Below are positions 16,138-25,900 of a stretch of DNA of 64,000 nucleotides, piece after piece (position 1 is the first letter of the stretch; the number at the start of each line of letters is the position of its first letter). The DNA is from an uncultured Bacteroides sp. (GTDB lineage: Bacteria > Bacteroidota > Bacteroidia > Bacteroidales > Bacteroidaceae). The notes under the pieces are model-generated. The model saw nothing but the letters and a program-made list of their open reading frames with translations, was not told the DNA's origin and ran no database searches. Made by a program: the position numbers and the translations under genes. The DNA lies in assembly GCF_958445495.1 (NCBI RefSeq), contig NZ_CAUCSQ010000014.1, positions 1-64,000 on the forward strand. The letters run 5' to 3'.

Positions 16138-18774
16138 ATGGAATTAGCAAGTAAGTACAATCCCGCCGACGTGGAAGGAAAGTGGTACCAGTATTGGCTG
16201 GACAATCATTTATTCAGTTCGAAACCCGATGGTCGTGAACCCTACACCATCGTCATTCCTCCTCCCAACGTCACCGGTGTGTTGCACATGGGACACATGC
16301 TTAATAATACCATTCAGGATATTCTGGTTCGCCGTGCCCGTATGGAAGGCAAGAATGCCTGTTGGGTTCCGGGGACGGACCATGCTTCTATCGCTACCGA
16401 GGCAAAGGTGGTAAATAAACTTGCGGCACAGGGCATTAAGAAAAACGACCTGACCCGTGATGAATTCCTGAAACATGCTTGGGACTGGACAGACGAACAC
16501 GGAGGCATTATTTTAAAACAGCTCCGTAAACTCGGCGCATCCTGTGATTGGGACCGTACTGCTTTCACGATGGACGAAAAACGCAGTGAAAGCGTAATCA
16601 AGGTATTTGTCGATTTATATGATAAGGGACTGATTTACCGCGGTGTACGTATGGTAAACTGGGACCCGAAAGCGCAGACCGCCCTTTCGGATGAGGAAGT
16701 CATCTACAAGGAAGAGCACGGAAAGCTCTATTATCTCCGTTATCAAGTGGAAGGTGATGCGGAAGGCCGTTACGCCGTCGTAGCGACTACCCGTCCGGAA
16801 ACGATTATGGGTGATACTGCAATGTGCATCAACCCGAATGACCCGAAAAATGCATGGCTGAAAGGAAAGAAAGTGATTGTACCTCTGGTGAACCGTGTCA
16901 TTCCCGTAATCGAAGATGATTATGTGGATATCGAATTCGGAACCGGCTGTCTGAAAGTAACCCCAGCCCACGATGTAAACGACTATATGCTAGGTGAAAA
17001 ATACAATTTGCCCAGCATTGACATATTCAACGATAATGGTACGTTGAGCGAAGCGGCCGGCATGTATGTCGGTATGGACCGTTTCGACGTTCGTAAACAA
17101 ATCGAGAAAGACCTTGAAGCGGCCGGATTGCTGGAAAAAACGGAAGCATATACAAACAAGGTTGGATATTCGGAACGTACCAATGTGGTTATCGAACCGA
17201 AGCTCTCCATGCAATGGTTCCTTAAAATGCAACATTTCGCAGATATGGCATTGCCTCCGGTGATGAACGATGAGTTGAAATTCTACCCTGCCAAATATAA
17301 GAATACCTACCGTCATTGGATGGAGAACATTAAAGACTGGTGTATCAGCCGCCAGTTATGGTGGGGACACCGTATTCCCGCTTATTTCCTGCCGGAAGGC
17401 GGTTATGTGGTGGCAGTTACTCCGGAAGAAGCTTTGGCGAAAGCCAAGGAGAAGACTGGCAATGCAAACTTGACGATGGAAAACCTCCGTCAGGACGAAG
17501 ATTGCCTGGATACGTGGTTCTCCTCTTGGTTGTGGCCTATTTCCTTGTTTGACGGCATCAATCATCCGGGTAATGAAGAGATGAAGTACTATTATCCGAC
17601 GAGCGACCTTGTGACAGGACCGGACATCATTTTCTTCTGGGTAGCCCGCATGATAATGGCCGGCTACGAATATGAAGGACGGATGCCGTTTAAGAATGTC
17701 TATTTCACCGGTATTGTCCGTGACAAACTGGGACGCAAGATGTCTAAATCCCTCGGTAATTCTCCTGACCCGCTGGAGTTGATAGAAAAGTATGGCGCGG
17801 ACGGCGTGCGTATGGGAATGATGCTCTCCGCCCCGGCTGGAAATGACATCCTTTTCGATGATGCCCTCTGTGAGCAAGGACGTAATTTCTGCAACAAGAT
17901 CTGGAATGCTTTCCGTTTGATTAAGGGATGGACGAACGGGATGGGAAATGTTCCGATTCCGGTTGAGTCTCACATTGCGGTTCAGTGGTTTGAGCAGAGA
18001 CTGGATGCGGCTGCAGTGGAGGTAGCTGATTTATTCTCCAAATACCGTTTGAGCGAAGCATTGATGCTGGTCTACAAACTGTTCTGGGATGAATTCTCTT
18101 CCTGGTTGCTGGAGATTGTAAAACCGGCTTATGGACAACCGGTCAACGGATTTGTATATGATGGAGTGATCACCTCTTTCGAATACCTGCTTGAACTGTT
18201 GCACCCCTTTATGCCGTTTATCACGGAAGAGTTGTGGCAGCAATTGCGTGAACGCAAACCGGGTGAAAGTATCATGGTGGCTCCTTTATGGCAGCCGATT
18301 GAGGTGAATGAAAACTTCCTGCAAGAGTTTGAAACGGCGAAGGAAATAATCAGTAATATCCGTAACATCCGTTTGCAGAAGAACATCGCAATGAAAGAAT
18401 CGCTCGAATTGCAAGTCATAGGCAGCCATCCGGTAGAAAAGATGAATCCGGTCATCAGCAAGATGTGTAACCTTTCTTCCATCACCGTAACGGAAATTAA
18501 ACCGGAAGGAGCCGCTTCATTCATGGTGGGGACTACGGAATATGCGGTTCCGTTGGGCAACCTGATTGATGTGGAAGCGGAAATAGCCCGTATGGAAGTG
18601 GAGCTGAAACACAAAGAAGGATTCTTGCAGAGCGTCTTGAAAAAACTCGGCAATGAGAAATTCGTCAATAATGCTCCTGCCGCTGTTATCGAAATGGAAC
18701 GCAAGAAGCAGGCCGATGCGGAAAGTATCATCCGTTCTTTGAAAGAGAGCATTGCAGCTTTAAGGAAATCGTAA
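16138..18774 (+). CDS. valS: Valyl-tRNA synthetase
   Basis: 878 residues, a class I aminoacyl-tRNA synthetase that charges tRNA-Val. The HIGH-type motif is HMGH at residues 50-53, within [13 protein letters not shown]. The KMSKS motif is at 534-538. Between them lies the CP1 editing domain (residues about 190-350, with [11 protein letters not shown] and the [12 protein letters not shown] segment). An anticodon-binding domain and a C-terminal coiled-coil arm (from about residue 805, rich in Glu/Lys) complete the enzyme. Length is normal for bacterial ValRS. It is a single-gene unit closed by a terminator. Confidence 0.98.
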   Translation: MELASKYNPADVEGKWYQYWLDNHLFSSKPDGREPYTIVIPPPNVTGVLHMGHMLNNTIQDILVRRARMEGKNACWVPGTDHASIATEAKVVNKLAAQGIKKNDLTRDEFLKHAWDWTDEHGGIILKQLRKLGASCDWDRTAFTMDEKRSESVIKVFVDLYDKGLIYRGVRMVNWDPKAQTALSDEEVIYKEEHGKLYYLRYQVEGDAEGRYAVVATTRPETIMGDTAMCINPNDPKNAWLKGKKVIVPLVNRVIPVIEDDYVDIEFGTGCLKVTPAHDVNDYMLGEKYNLPSIDIFNDNGTLSEAAGMYVGMDRFDVRKQIEKDLEAAGLLEKTEAYTNKVGYSERTNVVIEPKLSMQWFLKMQHFADMALPPVMNDELKFYPAKYKNTYRHWMENIKDWCISRQLWWGHRIPAYFLPEGGYVVAVTPEEALAKAKEKTGNANLTMENLRQDEDCLDTWFSSWLWPISLFDGINHPGNEEMKYYYPTSDLVTGPDIIFFWVARMIMAGYEYEGRMPFKNVYFTGIVRDKLGRKMSKSLGNSPDPLELIEKYGADGVRMGMMLSAPAGNDILFDDALCEQGRNFCNKIWNAFRLIKGWTNGMGNVPIPVESHIAVQWFEQRLDAAAVEVADLFSKYRLSEALMLVYKLFWDEFSSWLLEIVKPAYGQPVNGFVYDGVITSFEYLLELLHPFMPFITEELWQQLRERKPGESIMVAPLWQPIEVNENFLQEFETAKEIISNIRNIRLQKNIAMKESLELQVIGSHPVEKMNPVISKMCNLSSITVTEIKPEGAASFMVGTTEYAVPLGNLIDVEAEIARMEVELKHKEGFLQSVLKKLGNEKFVNNAPAAVIEMERKKQADAESIIRSLKESIAALRKS

Positions 18775-18802
18775 TCCTTTGATACTTAATTTTGTATAAT
18801 AA

Positions 18803-18838
18803 AAGGCATCTCAAATCGTTTTGAGATGCCTTTTTTTT
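18803..18838 (+). terminator. Terminator of valS
   Basis: AAGGCATCTCAAA / TTTTGAGATGCCTT is a strong stem with a very small loop, followed by eight T. The T tract also supplies the -33 element of the next promoter. Confidence 0.93.
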
Positions 18839-18865
18839 GCACAAAAGAAATTAATGCTATCTTTG
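18836..18865 (+). promoter_or_regulatory. Promoter of the sensor kinase gene, overlapping the valS terminator
   Basis: TTTG (18836-18839) at the end of the terminator T run, 18 nt, and TATCTTTG (18858-18865). The predicted leader to ATG 18890 is about 17 nt. Confidence 0.65.
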
Positions 18866-18889
18866 CTCCTTTATAATAGAATATCACAA

Positions 18890-20788
18890 ATGAAACAATC
18901 GCTGCGGGACATTTTATTCTTCCTTGGATTCTTTCTTCTCGTTGAAGGATGCCTATCGCCTGTGTCGGCGCGGGGCCGGAAAACAAAAAAGGAAGTGTTG
19001 GTTCTGAACTCCATTAATTTCAATTTACCTTGGTCCAAAGACTTTTACTGGTGCATCCACGAAGCTCTTCAACGGCAGGGCGTATCGGTCAAAGCGGAGT
19101 CGCTTTCCGTACCCGCTTTGGAGAATGAAATGGAAGTCAACGCCCTGATTACCCATTTGCGCCAGAAATATCCGGTTCCTCCCACCGCTATCGTGCTGAT
19201 TGGAGACCCGGGATGGATAGTCTGCCGGGAACTATTCAATGATATATGGAAAGAAGTGCCGGTGATTGTGACAAATGCCCGCGAACGTCTGCCGGCATCC
19301 CTTGACGTTTTGTTGTCACACGCCCCTTTGACGGAAGCCAATAGTGTTTCCGCCGACGAGTGGAGACGCGGATATAATTTGAGTACCCTGAAACTGCACT
19401 ATTATGTAAAGGAAACGGTTGATTTGATTTATCAACTGATACCTGACATGAAACGTCTGGCATTCATCTCCGATGACAGGTATATCAGCGAGGAAACTCG
19501 TGGCGATGTAAAGAAAGCTGTGGAGGAGAATTTTCCGGACCTGCAACTGGAGCAGCTCTCCACCGTTCAGTTGTCTACGGAAATGTTGCTGGACACCTTG
19601 CGCAGTTATAAACAGAATACGGGAATAATTTATTATTCCTGGTTTGAATCGCATAATAAAGATGATAACAGCTATCTTTTCGACCATATTCAGGAGGTAA
19701 TCACCAATTTCACTTCGTCCCCCCTGTTTCTGCTTTCCTCCGAGGACTTGTCAGACAATACTTTTGCGGGAGGATATTATGTCTCGGCAGAATCATTTTG
19801 CGAATCTTTATTGGAAATACTTGACCGTGTCCTGGAAGGAGAGCAGGCGCGCAACATTCCCGGCAAAGAGGGAGGGAAAGGCAGGGCCAACCTCTGCTAT
19901 CCGGTGTTGAAATTCCACAATATCCCTCCTTCCCGTTACCCGGACGATGCAGTTTACGTCAATAAGCCCAAAACCTTTTTCCAAGAGTACTACTTTCCCA
20001 TCCTTGCCTGTTCTTTTTTCCTGCTGATATTGGTTATAGCCATTGCCTATTACATTCGTATTCTTCGGAAAGCGTACAGCCGCCTGCATGAGGCGATGGA
20101 GAAAGCGGAACAGGCCAACCAGTTGAAATCGGCCTTTCTAGCTAATATGAGCCATGAGATACGTACTCCCCTGAATGCCATTGTAGGGTTCTCGAATATG
20201 CTCCCCGACATAGAAGACCGTTCAGAAATGCGCGAATACACAGACATCATCGAAACCAATACAGACCTGTTGCTTCAGTTGATTAACGATATTCTGGACT
20301 TGTCAAAGATTGAAGCCGGTACATTTGATTTTTGTCCTTCATGGATTGATTTGAATCAGACAATGGAAGAAATCGGGCAAAGCGTCCGGCTGCGTTTGAA
20401 AAGCAGTGACGTAACCTTTGAGTTTACCGAGCGTTTGCCGGACTGTCTTTTTTATATAGACAAGAATCGCCTGATACAACTACTTTCCAACTTTGTCAAT
20501 AATGCCGTTAAATTTACCCGGAAAGGTTCTATCCGTATGGGTTATCGTCTGACAGATGTCAATACCATCCGTTTTTATGTATCGGATACCGGTTGCGGCA
20601 TGTCCCGCGAGCAGTGCGAACACGTGTTTGAACGATTCGTAAAGTACAATCCGTTCATACAGGGGACCGGTTTGGGACTTTCCATCTGCCATATGATTGT
20701 CGAACGCCTGGGAGGAAAAATAGGGGTGGATTCGGAAGAAGGCAAAGGCTCTACTTTCTGGTTTATGTTGCCTTATAGAAAGAAATGA
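18890..20788 (+). CDS. Sensor histidine kinase with periplasmic ABC-substrate-like domain
   Basis: 632 residues from ATG 18890; upstream codons lie in the terminator and promoter. An N-terminal signal or membrane helix (DILFFLGFFLLVEGC) is followed by a periplasmic region of about 320 residues resembling the ABC_sub_bind/type I periplasmic-binding fold (KKEVLVLNSINFNLPWSK, TAIVLIGDPGW). A membrane helix at about 367-392 follows, then a short coiled coil and HisKA with NMSHEIRTPLNAIVG (phospho-accepting His422). The ATPase domain has NNAVKFT, DTGCGMS and GTGLGLSICHMI. There is no receiver domain and no response regulator nearby, so it is an orphan kinase. The ligand is unknown. Confidence 0.9.
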   Translation: MKQSLRDILFFLGFFLLVEGCLSPVSARGRKTKKEVLVLNSINFNLPWSKDFYWCIHEALQRQGVSVKAESLSVPALENEMEVNALITHLRQKYPVPPTAIVLIGDPGWIVCRELFNDIWKEVPVIVTNARERLPASLDVLLSHAPLTEANSVSADEWRRGYNLSTLKLHYYVKETVDLIYQLIPDMKRLAFISDDRYISEETRGDVKKAVEENFPDLQLEQLSTVQLSTEMLLDTLRSYKQNTGIIYYSWFESHNKDDNSYLFDHIQEVITNFTSSPLFLLSSEDLSDNTFAGGYYVSAESFCESLLEILDRVLEGEQARNIPGKEGGKGRANLCYPVLKFHNIPPSRYPDDAVYVNKPKTFFQEYYFPILACSFFLLILVIAIAYYIRILRKAYSRLHEAMEKAEQANQLKSAFLANMSHEIRTPLNAIVGFSNMLPDIEDRSEMREYTDIIETNTDLLLQLINDILDLSKIEAGTFDFCPSWIDLNQTMEEIGQSVRLRLKSSDVTFEFTERLPDCLFYIDKNRLIQLLSNFVNNAVKFTRKGSIRMGYRLTDVNTIRFYVSDTGCGMSREQCEHVFERFVKYNPFIQGTGLGLSICHMIVERLGGKIGVDSEEGKGSTFWFMLPYRKK

Positions 20789-20813
20789 ATTCATCCGTCC
20801 ATTGAATTCATTT
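20783..20813 (+). terminator. Hairpin overlapping the kinase stop codon, possible weak terminator
   Basis: AAATGAATTCA (20783-20793) and TGAATTCATTT (20803-20813) form a perfect 11-bp stem with a 9-nt loop that includes the TGA stop. Only CCCTTGTTG follows, so the T tract is poor. Confidence 0.4.
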
Positions 20814-20866
20814 CCCTTGTTGCAAACTTCCTTTTCCTTGCTTTCCGACTTGTTTTTATCCGGAAG

Positions 20867-20899
20867 CAATCTATAAATGCAAGTTGCGTTTATAGATTG
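20867..20899. repeat. 33-bp near-perfect palindrome between convergent genes
   Basis: CAATCTATAAA, TGCAA, G, TTGCG, TTTATAGATTG: 15 Watson-Crick pairs and one G-T pair around a single base. No T run follows on either strand, so it is not a standard terminator. The remaining bases from 20814 to 21043 show no gene. Confidence 0.7.
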
Positions 20900-21043
20900 T
20901 ATCAGGGCAGACGCAAGTTTGGCGTTAGAGGAAAAGATAGTTTATCTCTGATACAACGGAAGTGATCCGTTAATGCATTGTAAGATAAGCGGCGGCAGTC
21001 GGGGAGGTGTTTGGTGAGGAAGAACCTGGATATCCCGTTCTCT

Positions 21044-21619
21044 TTAAGGGAATAAGAATGGCAGCAATAACGGCAGATAGTCTTTTAAATCCATGCGCAA
21101 CTGCTTTAGCGCTTGTTGGATACGGTAGTCCACCGTTTTGGGAGATACTCCTAAAGCTTCGGCAATCTCTTTGTAACTCATATCCTTGAAACGATGCATC
21201 ACGAACGCCTCCCGATAACTTTCCGGCAGTCCGGCAACAGCCTGTTCAATGCGGCTGGTGAGTTCTTCGAGTTGATAGTAGTCCGTATCTTGCAGCATTT
21301 CCTGCATTTCTTCATAGAAACGGGTGTCGGCACGTTGGGTCGCATCTATGTGTGCCAGTTTGTTCAGTGCCCTCCGATAGACCATTTTGAACAGGTAGGA
21401 ATTTAATGAAGACTCGATAACCAGTGTTTCCCGGTTTTCCCAGAGCCATAAAAGGGAATCTTCTACAATTTCTTCCGCATCTTCCAACTCTACGAAACGG
21501 TGGCCGTAGGCACACAGCGCCGGATAATATTTCCGGAACAGCGCATCAAATGCTTTCAAATCTCCGCGTTGGAGTGCCGATAATAAGAAATCATTGTCCG
21601 ATAGGTGGTTCTCTTTCAT
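21044..21619 (-). CDS. ECF sigma factor of the glycan utilisation locus
   Basis: 191 residues with sigma region 2 (AFDALFRKYYPALCAYG, DAEEIVEDSLLWLWENR) and region 4 (LPESYREAFVMHRFKDMSYKEIAEALGVSPKTVDYRI). This is the Bacteroidetes ECF type that works with FecR anti-sigma factors and SusC transducers. It is encoded divergently from the FecR gene, with 136 nt between them. When glycan binds the SusC-like receptor the signal is passed through its STN domain to the FecR protein, which frees this sigma factor to transcribe the locus. That mechanism is known for the family; here it is inferred from gene order. Confidence 0.95.
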   Translation of the reverse strand: MKENHLSDNDFLLSALQRGDLKAFDALFRKYYPALCAYGHRFVELEDAEEIVEDSLLWLWENRETLVIESSLNSYLFKMVYRRALNKLAHIDATQRADTRFYEEMQEMLQDTDYYQLEELTSRIEQAVAGLPESYREAFVMHRFKDMSYKEIAEALGVSPKTVDYRIQQALKQLRMDLKDYLPLLLPFLFP

Positions 21620-21643
21620 GTATTAGTTTTCATAATTCTGTTG

Positions 21644-21651
21644 CAAATATA
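21644..21651 (-). promoter_or_regulatory. -7 promoter element for the ECF sigma gene
   Basis: TATATTTG on the minus strand, 25 nt before the ATG. A TTTG lies 17 nt further upstream, slightly too close for the consensus. Confidence 0.45.
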
Positions 21652-21755
21652 ACTTTTTTATGAGAAAACAAAGATTTTCTGAAAAAAAATGGATATCGGT
21701 TTAGGAATCTGTCCCGTCTCTCCTGTCTTATAACAAAAGGCAAGAAAAATAAGAT

Positions 21756-22772
21756 ATGGATAAATTGGATAGAAATAGAATCGAAGAGCTGCTTCCCCGT
21801 TATTGTGACGGACAGGTGACGGAAGAGGAACGTTTGCAGGTTGAAGCTTGGATGGATGAATCGGAGGAAAACCGGCGGACGGCAAAGCAGGTACATGCAC
21901 TTTGCCTGGCTGCGGATACTGTTCAGGTCATCAAGAAAGTCGATACGGAGAAAGCTCTGTCGAGGGTAAAAAGCAGGATGACAGGCAAGAGGAAAACGAC
22001 GTGGTGGGAATGGGTGCAACGTGCAGCCGCTGTTTTATTCATTCCGCTTCTCGTCATGTCTGTCTTGCCGTATTGGAAAGGAGACGGGCGAGAGTTGGCG
22101 CAGATGATGGAAGTAAAGACCAATCCGGGAATGACTACTTCGCTGACCTTGCCCGACGGTACGCTCGTTTTCTTGAATTCGGAATCGACGTTGGCTTATC
22201 CTTCACGTTTTGACGGTGATGCGAGAAATGTAACTTTGCAGGGGGAAGCTTACTTTGAAGTGGCTAAAAATCCGGAGAAAAAATTCATTGTTTCTACTTC
22301 GCACCAGTCACAGATAGAAGTGTTGGGCACACGTTTTAACGTAGAGGCGTATGCGAAGGACGGCAAGGTGCTGACAACCCTGGTGGAAGGGAAAGTCGGC
22401 TTTATCTTCACCAAAGACAATGTATCGAAAAAAATCCTGATGGACCCCGGACAAAAGCTGGTTTATGATTCGGCGGATAGCGAAGTCCGGCTTTATGCGA
22501 CTTCCGGAGAGTCGGAAACCGCCTGGAAGGAAGGAAAGATTATATTCAGGAATACTCCTTTGGAAGAAGGGTTGCGGATGTTGGAAAAACGCTATAATGT
22601 AGAGTTCATCCTGAAGAATGAACGTCTGAAAGGAGACTCGTTTACGGGTACGTTCATGAATCAACGTTTGGAACGGATTCTGGAATATTTCCGGTTGTCT
22701 TCCCAGATTCGCTGGCGGTATCTTGATTCACCGGACATAACGGAAGAAAAGAGCAAGATAGAAATATATTGA
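21756..22772 (+). CDS. FecR-family anti-sigma factor (FecR plus DUF4974)
   Basis: 338 residues. A cytoplasmic N-terminal part of about 85 residues (RYCDGQVTEEERLQVEAWM) binds the sigma factor. One membrane segment follows at about 90-108 (AAAVLFIPLLVMSVLPYW). The periplasmic FecR domain is at about 120-215 (TSLTLPDGTLVFLNSESTL, GEAYFEVAKNPEKKF, EVLGTRFNVEAY). The C-terminal DUF4974 domain is at about 255-330 (NTPLEEGLRMLEKRYNVEF). This is the standard partner of the ECF sigma gene on the opposite strand and of the STN-bearing SusC downstream. Product and role are secure at family level. Confidence 0.95.
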   Translation: MDKLDRNRIEELLPRYCDGQVTEEERLQVEAWMDESEENRRTAKQVHALCLAADTVQVIKKVDTEKALSRVKSRMTGKRKTTWWEWVQRAAAVLFIPLLVMSVLPYWKGDGRELAQMMEVKTNPGMTTSLTLPDGTLVFLNSESTLAYPSRFDGDARNVTLQGEAYFEVAKNPEKKFIVSTSHQSQIEVLGTRFNVEAYAKDGKVLTTLVEGKVGFIFTKDNVSKKILMDPGQKLVYDSADSEVRLYATSGESETAWKEGKIIFRNTPLEEGLRMLEKRYNVEFILKNERLKGDSFTGTFMNQRLERILEYFRLSSQIRWRYLDSPDITEEKSKIEIY

Positions 22773-22821
22773 TAAATTCACCTTAAATACAGTAGTAACA
22801 TGAAAGACAGACCTCCTTAAA

Positions 22822-22930
22822 TAAAAAAACATACGGGATGATATTGGCGTATCTTCCCGTATGAAAATCGGTAAATCTTTTTGATGCTTGTTTGGCGACA
22901 AGCTTAGATAAACTTTTTATTAACTTTAAG
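22822..22930 (-). ncRNA. Candidate antisense small RNA facing the susC leader
   Basis: A promoter-like pair over the susC start codon (minus strand TTG 22967-22965, 20 nt, TAAATTTG 22944-22937) would start transcription near 22930. About 65-100 nt further on the minus strand reads CATACGGGA / TCCCGTATG (22863-22830) followed by seven T, a good intrinsic terminator. The result would be an RNA of about 109 nt fully complementary to the susC 5' leader. An internal GCTTGT/ACAAGC hairpin (22886-22903) is also present. Antisense RNAs at susC genes (DonS type) are known in Bacteroides glycan loci; this one is a prediction from sequence signals only. Confidence 0.5.
22823..22863 (-). terminator. Minus-strand intrinsic terminator upstream of susC
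   Basis: A 9-bp stem CATACGGGA/TCCCGTATG with a 16-nt loop; on the minus strand it is followed by TTTTTTT. On the plus strand there is no T run after it, so it serves only antisense transcription. Confidence 0.7.
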
Positions 22931-22936
22931 TCATCA

Positions 22937-22967
22937 CAAATTTATGCAAAATTATTTTAGCATCCAA
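22937..22967 (-). promoter_or_regulatory. Candidate antisense promoter over the susC start codon
   Basis: TTG and TAAATTTG separated by 20 nt on the minus strand match the Bacteroides promoter consensus. The element overlaps the susC ATG at 22944. Confidence 0.5.
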
Positions 22968-25900
22968 TTATTATGGGTGATAAAGTCGCTTTGGCGAGTT
23001 TCCAAAAAAATCCCATTATCTATGAGACTATTGATTTTATTCTTAGTATGCTCTGTCGGGCTAAGTTACGCTGCTGACGGTTATGCGCAGAAAACTATGA
23101 TTAGTATTGATGTCCGGAATCAGCGGGTAGAGGATATTTTGAAGGAGATTGAAGAACAGTCGGATTTTGATTTTTTCTTCAATAACAAGCATGTCGATTT
23201 GAATCGCCGCGTATCCGTATCGGCTAATAAAAGTAATATTTTTAGTGTGTTGAAGGAAGTTTTTGCCGGTACTGACGTGAAGTATTCGGTGTTGGACAGG
23301 AAAATCATATTGTCTGCAGGAACGCAGGCGCCGCAGCAGGAAAAGGCGGTTACAGTAAATGGGATGGTTACCGATCCCGCCGGTGAGCCTGTCATTGGTG
23401 CCAGTGTACTGGAGAAAGGCGTGAAGGGAAACGGGACGATAACCGATTTGGACGGGAATTTTACATTGAAAGTCAGTTCGGAAAGTACGGAACTGGAGAT
23501 TTCTTATATTGGCTACCAGGCGCAGGTTGTGAAGGTGGTCCCCGGCAAGAAGCTCTCTGTCATATTGAAAGAAGATACGAAAGTGCTGGATGAGGTCGTA
23601 GTGGTGGGTTATGGCACACAGACCAAGAAAACGCTGACGGGTGCTGTTTCCATGATGGATATGAAAGATATTGAAGCGACTACGGTAACTACGGTTTCCC
23701 ATGCTTTGGCGGGCAAGGCGGCTGGATTGAAGGTCAACTTGCAGTCGGCGCAGCCCGGCGGAGGTTCTAAATTCCGTATCCGCGGCGAGGCTTCGACAGG
23801 AGCGGGCAACGAGCCGTTGTTCGTTATTGACGGTTTCCCCGTCAGTTCCGGTAGTTCCCTGGCTTCCGGCAATATTTATGAAGCGGGCACGACGGACAAT
23901 ATTTTGGAATCGTTGAATCCGGATGATATCGAGTCCATTTCCGTATTGAAAGATGCGGCTTCCACCGCTATTTACGGTGCGCGCGCCGGACACGGGGTTA
24001 TTCTGATAACTACCAAGAGAGGGAAAAGCGGCAAACCGACCATTTCTTATTCAGCTTCCGGTTCGGTACAGAATATACGTGCCAATTATGATATGCTGGA
24101 TGCTGCGCAGTTTATGGATATGTACAACAAACAGACATACGAAAAGTATCTGGTTCAGTACGGATTGGGGATTTATGAGGGATACGTGAAGTCCAGCGAG
24201 ACTCCTACGGGTTATACTCCCGGCTATACCAACGACCAGTTGAAATACGTGAGGGGTACGGACTGGCTGAAAGAAGTGACCCGCCTGGGATATATGCAGC
24301 AGCATAACCTTTCCATCAACGGAGGTTCGGAGTCAATGCGTTATATGGCTTCCGTCAATTATATGGACCAGGATGGTGTTGTGAAAAACAACGGTACAAG
24401 CCGTTTTTCCATGCGTTTGAATTTTGATTATGAATTTAACAAATATGTATCGGTAGGGGTGACTTCCAGTTATTCGCAGAACAAATATGACAATGTTCCT
24501 CTGGGAGACGGGGAGAATGAGAACTCCGGTATTTTGACCGCCGCTATCCGTGCGAATCCTGCTTTGCCTGTTTATGACGAAAACGGAGATTATTATATTG
24601 ACCCGCGTCGTGCAACAAGTCCTAACCCGGTTTCTTTACTGGAAATTACCGATAAAACGACCAAAGACCGTATCATGGGGACGGCTTTTGTTGCGGTTAA
24701 ACCTGTTTCGGGCCTGGAATTGAAGTTTAACCTGGGTGCAGACCGCAGATTCCAGAAACGCTCTAATTATTTGCCGAAAACGACCTTGGAGGGAGAACGC
24801 AATTTGGGTTCCGGTTATATTAGCCAAGAAGATTCGCAGGACTATCTGATGGAGCTGACTGCTAGCTATTCAAAGGTTTTCAAGGAGCATAACTTGAAGG
24901 TATTGGGCGGATATTCTTTCCAGAAGTTCACCACGGAAGGAGTTTCTGCCGGAAATACGGAGTTTCTGATTGACGGTTTTTCATATCATAATCTGGGAGC
25001 CGGCGGGGCAGCGAAACCGACGGTCGCTTCCTGGGCGTCCAAAAGTAGCCTGGGTTCTTATTTCGCCCGTTTGAATTATATGTATGCCAATCGTTATTTG
25101 TTTGAAGCGACGTTGCGTGCCGACGGGGCTTCCAATTTCGACCCGGATAACCGTTGGGGATTTTTCCCTTCCGTGGCGTTGGGCTGGGTGATGAGTGAGG
25201 AAAAGTTCATGGAAAAAACACGCTCGTGGTTGTCTAATCTGAAATGGCGTTTCTCTTATGGGCAAACCGGTAATTCCAACGTGGGCAATCATGTGACGGA
25301 TGCTTATAGCGTAGGATATAATTATGTGATAGGAGGTTCGGAGAAGAAAGGCGTATATGCTTCCAAACTGGGAAATCCGTTGCTGACGTGGGAGACGACC
25401 AGCGAGTTTAATGCTGGAGTAGACTTAGGATTCTTCAATGACCGGATCCGGTTGACTGCCGAATACTTTAATCGCCGCATTACGGATTTGCTGGTATCCG
25501 ATAAGAAACTGCTTTCTTACCATGAGGTAAACAAGATTGCGGCTAATGCGGGCGCTACGAAAAGCCAGGGTGTGGAGATTACCCTGAACACGACCAACAT
25601 ATCCACTAAGGATTTTACTTGGAACTCGACCCTGACGCTGGCACATTATAACGATCGCTGGGACGAACGGCCGGCTGACTGGAAACCGAACTCTTACGAA
25701 CGGGTGGACGATCCTATCCGGGCATGGTGGTCGTATGAATCCGAAGGCATTCTGCAGGTGGGTGAGAAAGCGCCTGCCGCACAGGCGGATTTGCTTCCGG
25801 GACAGGTCAAGATTAAAGACCAGAATAATGACGGTGTCATCAACGACAATGATAAAGTGTACGTAGACAACGGTGACCCGAAACTGACATTCGGCTTTAA

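Noticed and set aside
22886..22903. GCTTGT/ACAAGC hairpin as a terminator before susC
   Set aside because: Only 6 bp of stem and no T run on the plus strand; kept only as internal structure of the antisense RNA.
23061..23993. 310-codon open frame on the minus strand within susC
   Set aside because: Arg/Gln-rich shadow of the susC coding strand; the antisense RNA proposed here lies upstream of it and does not need it.
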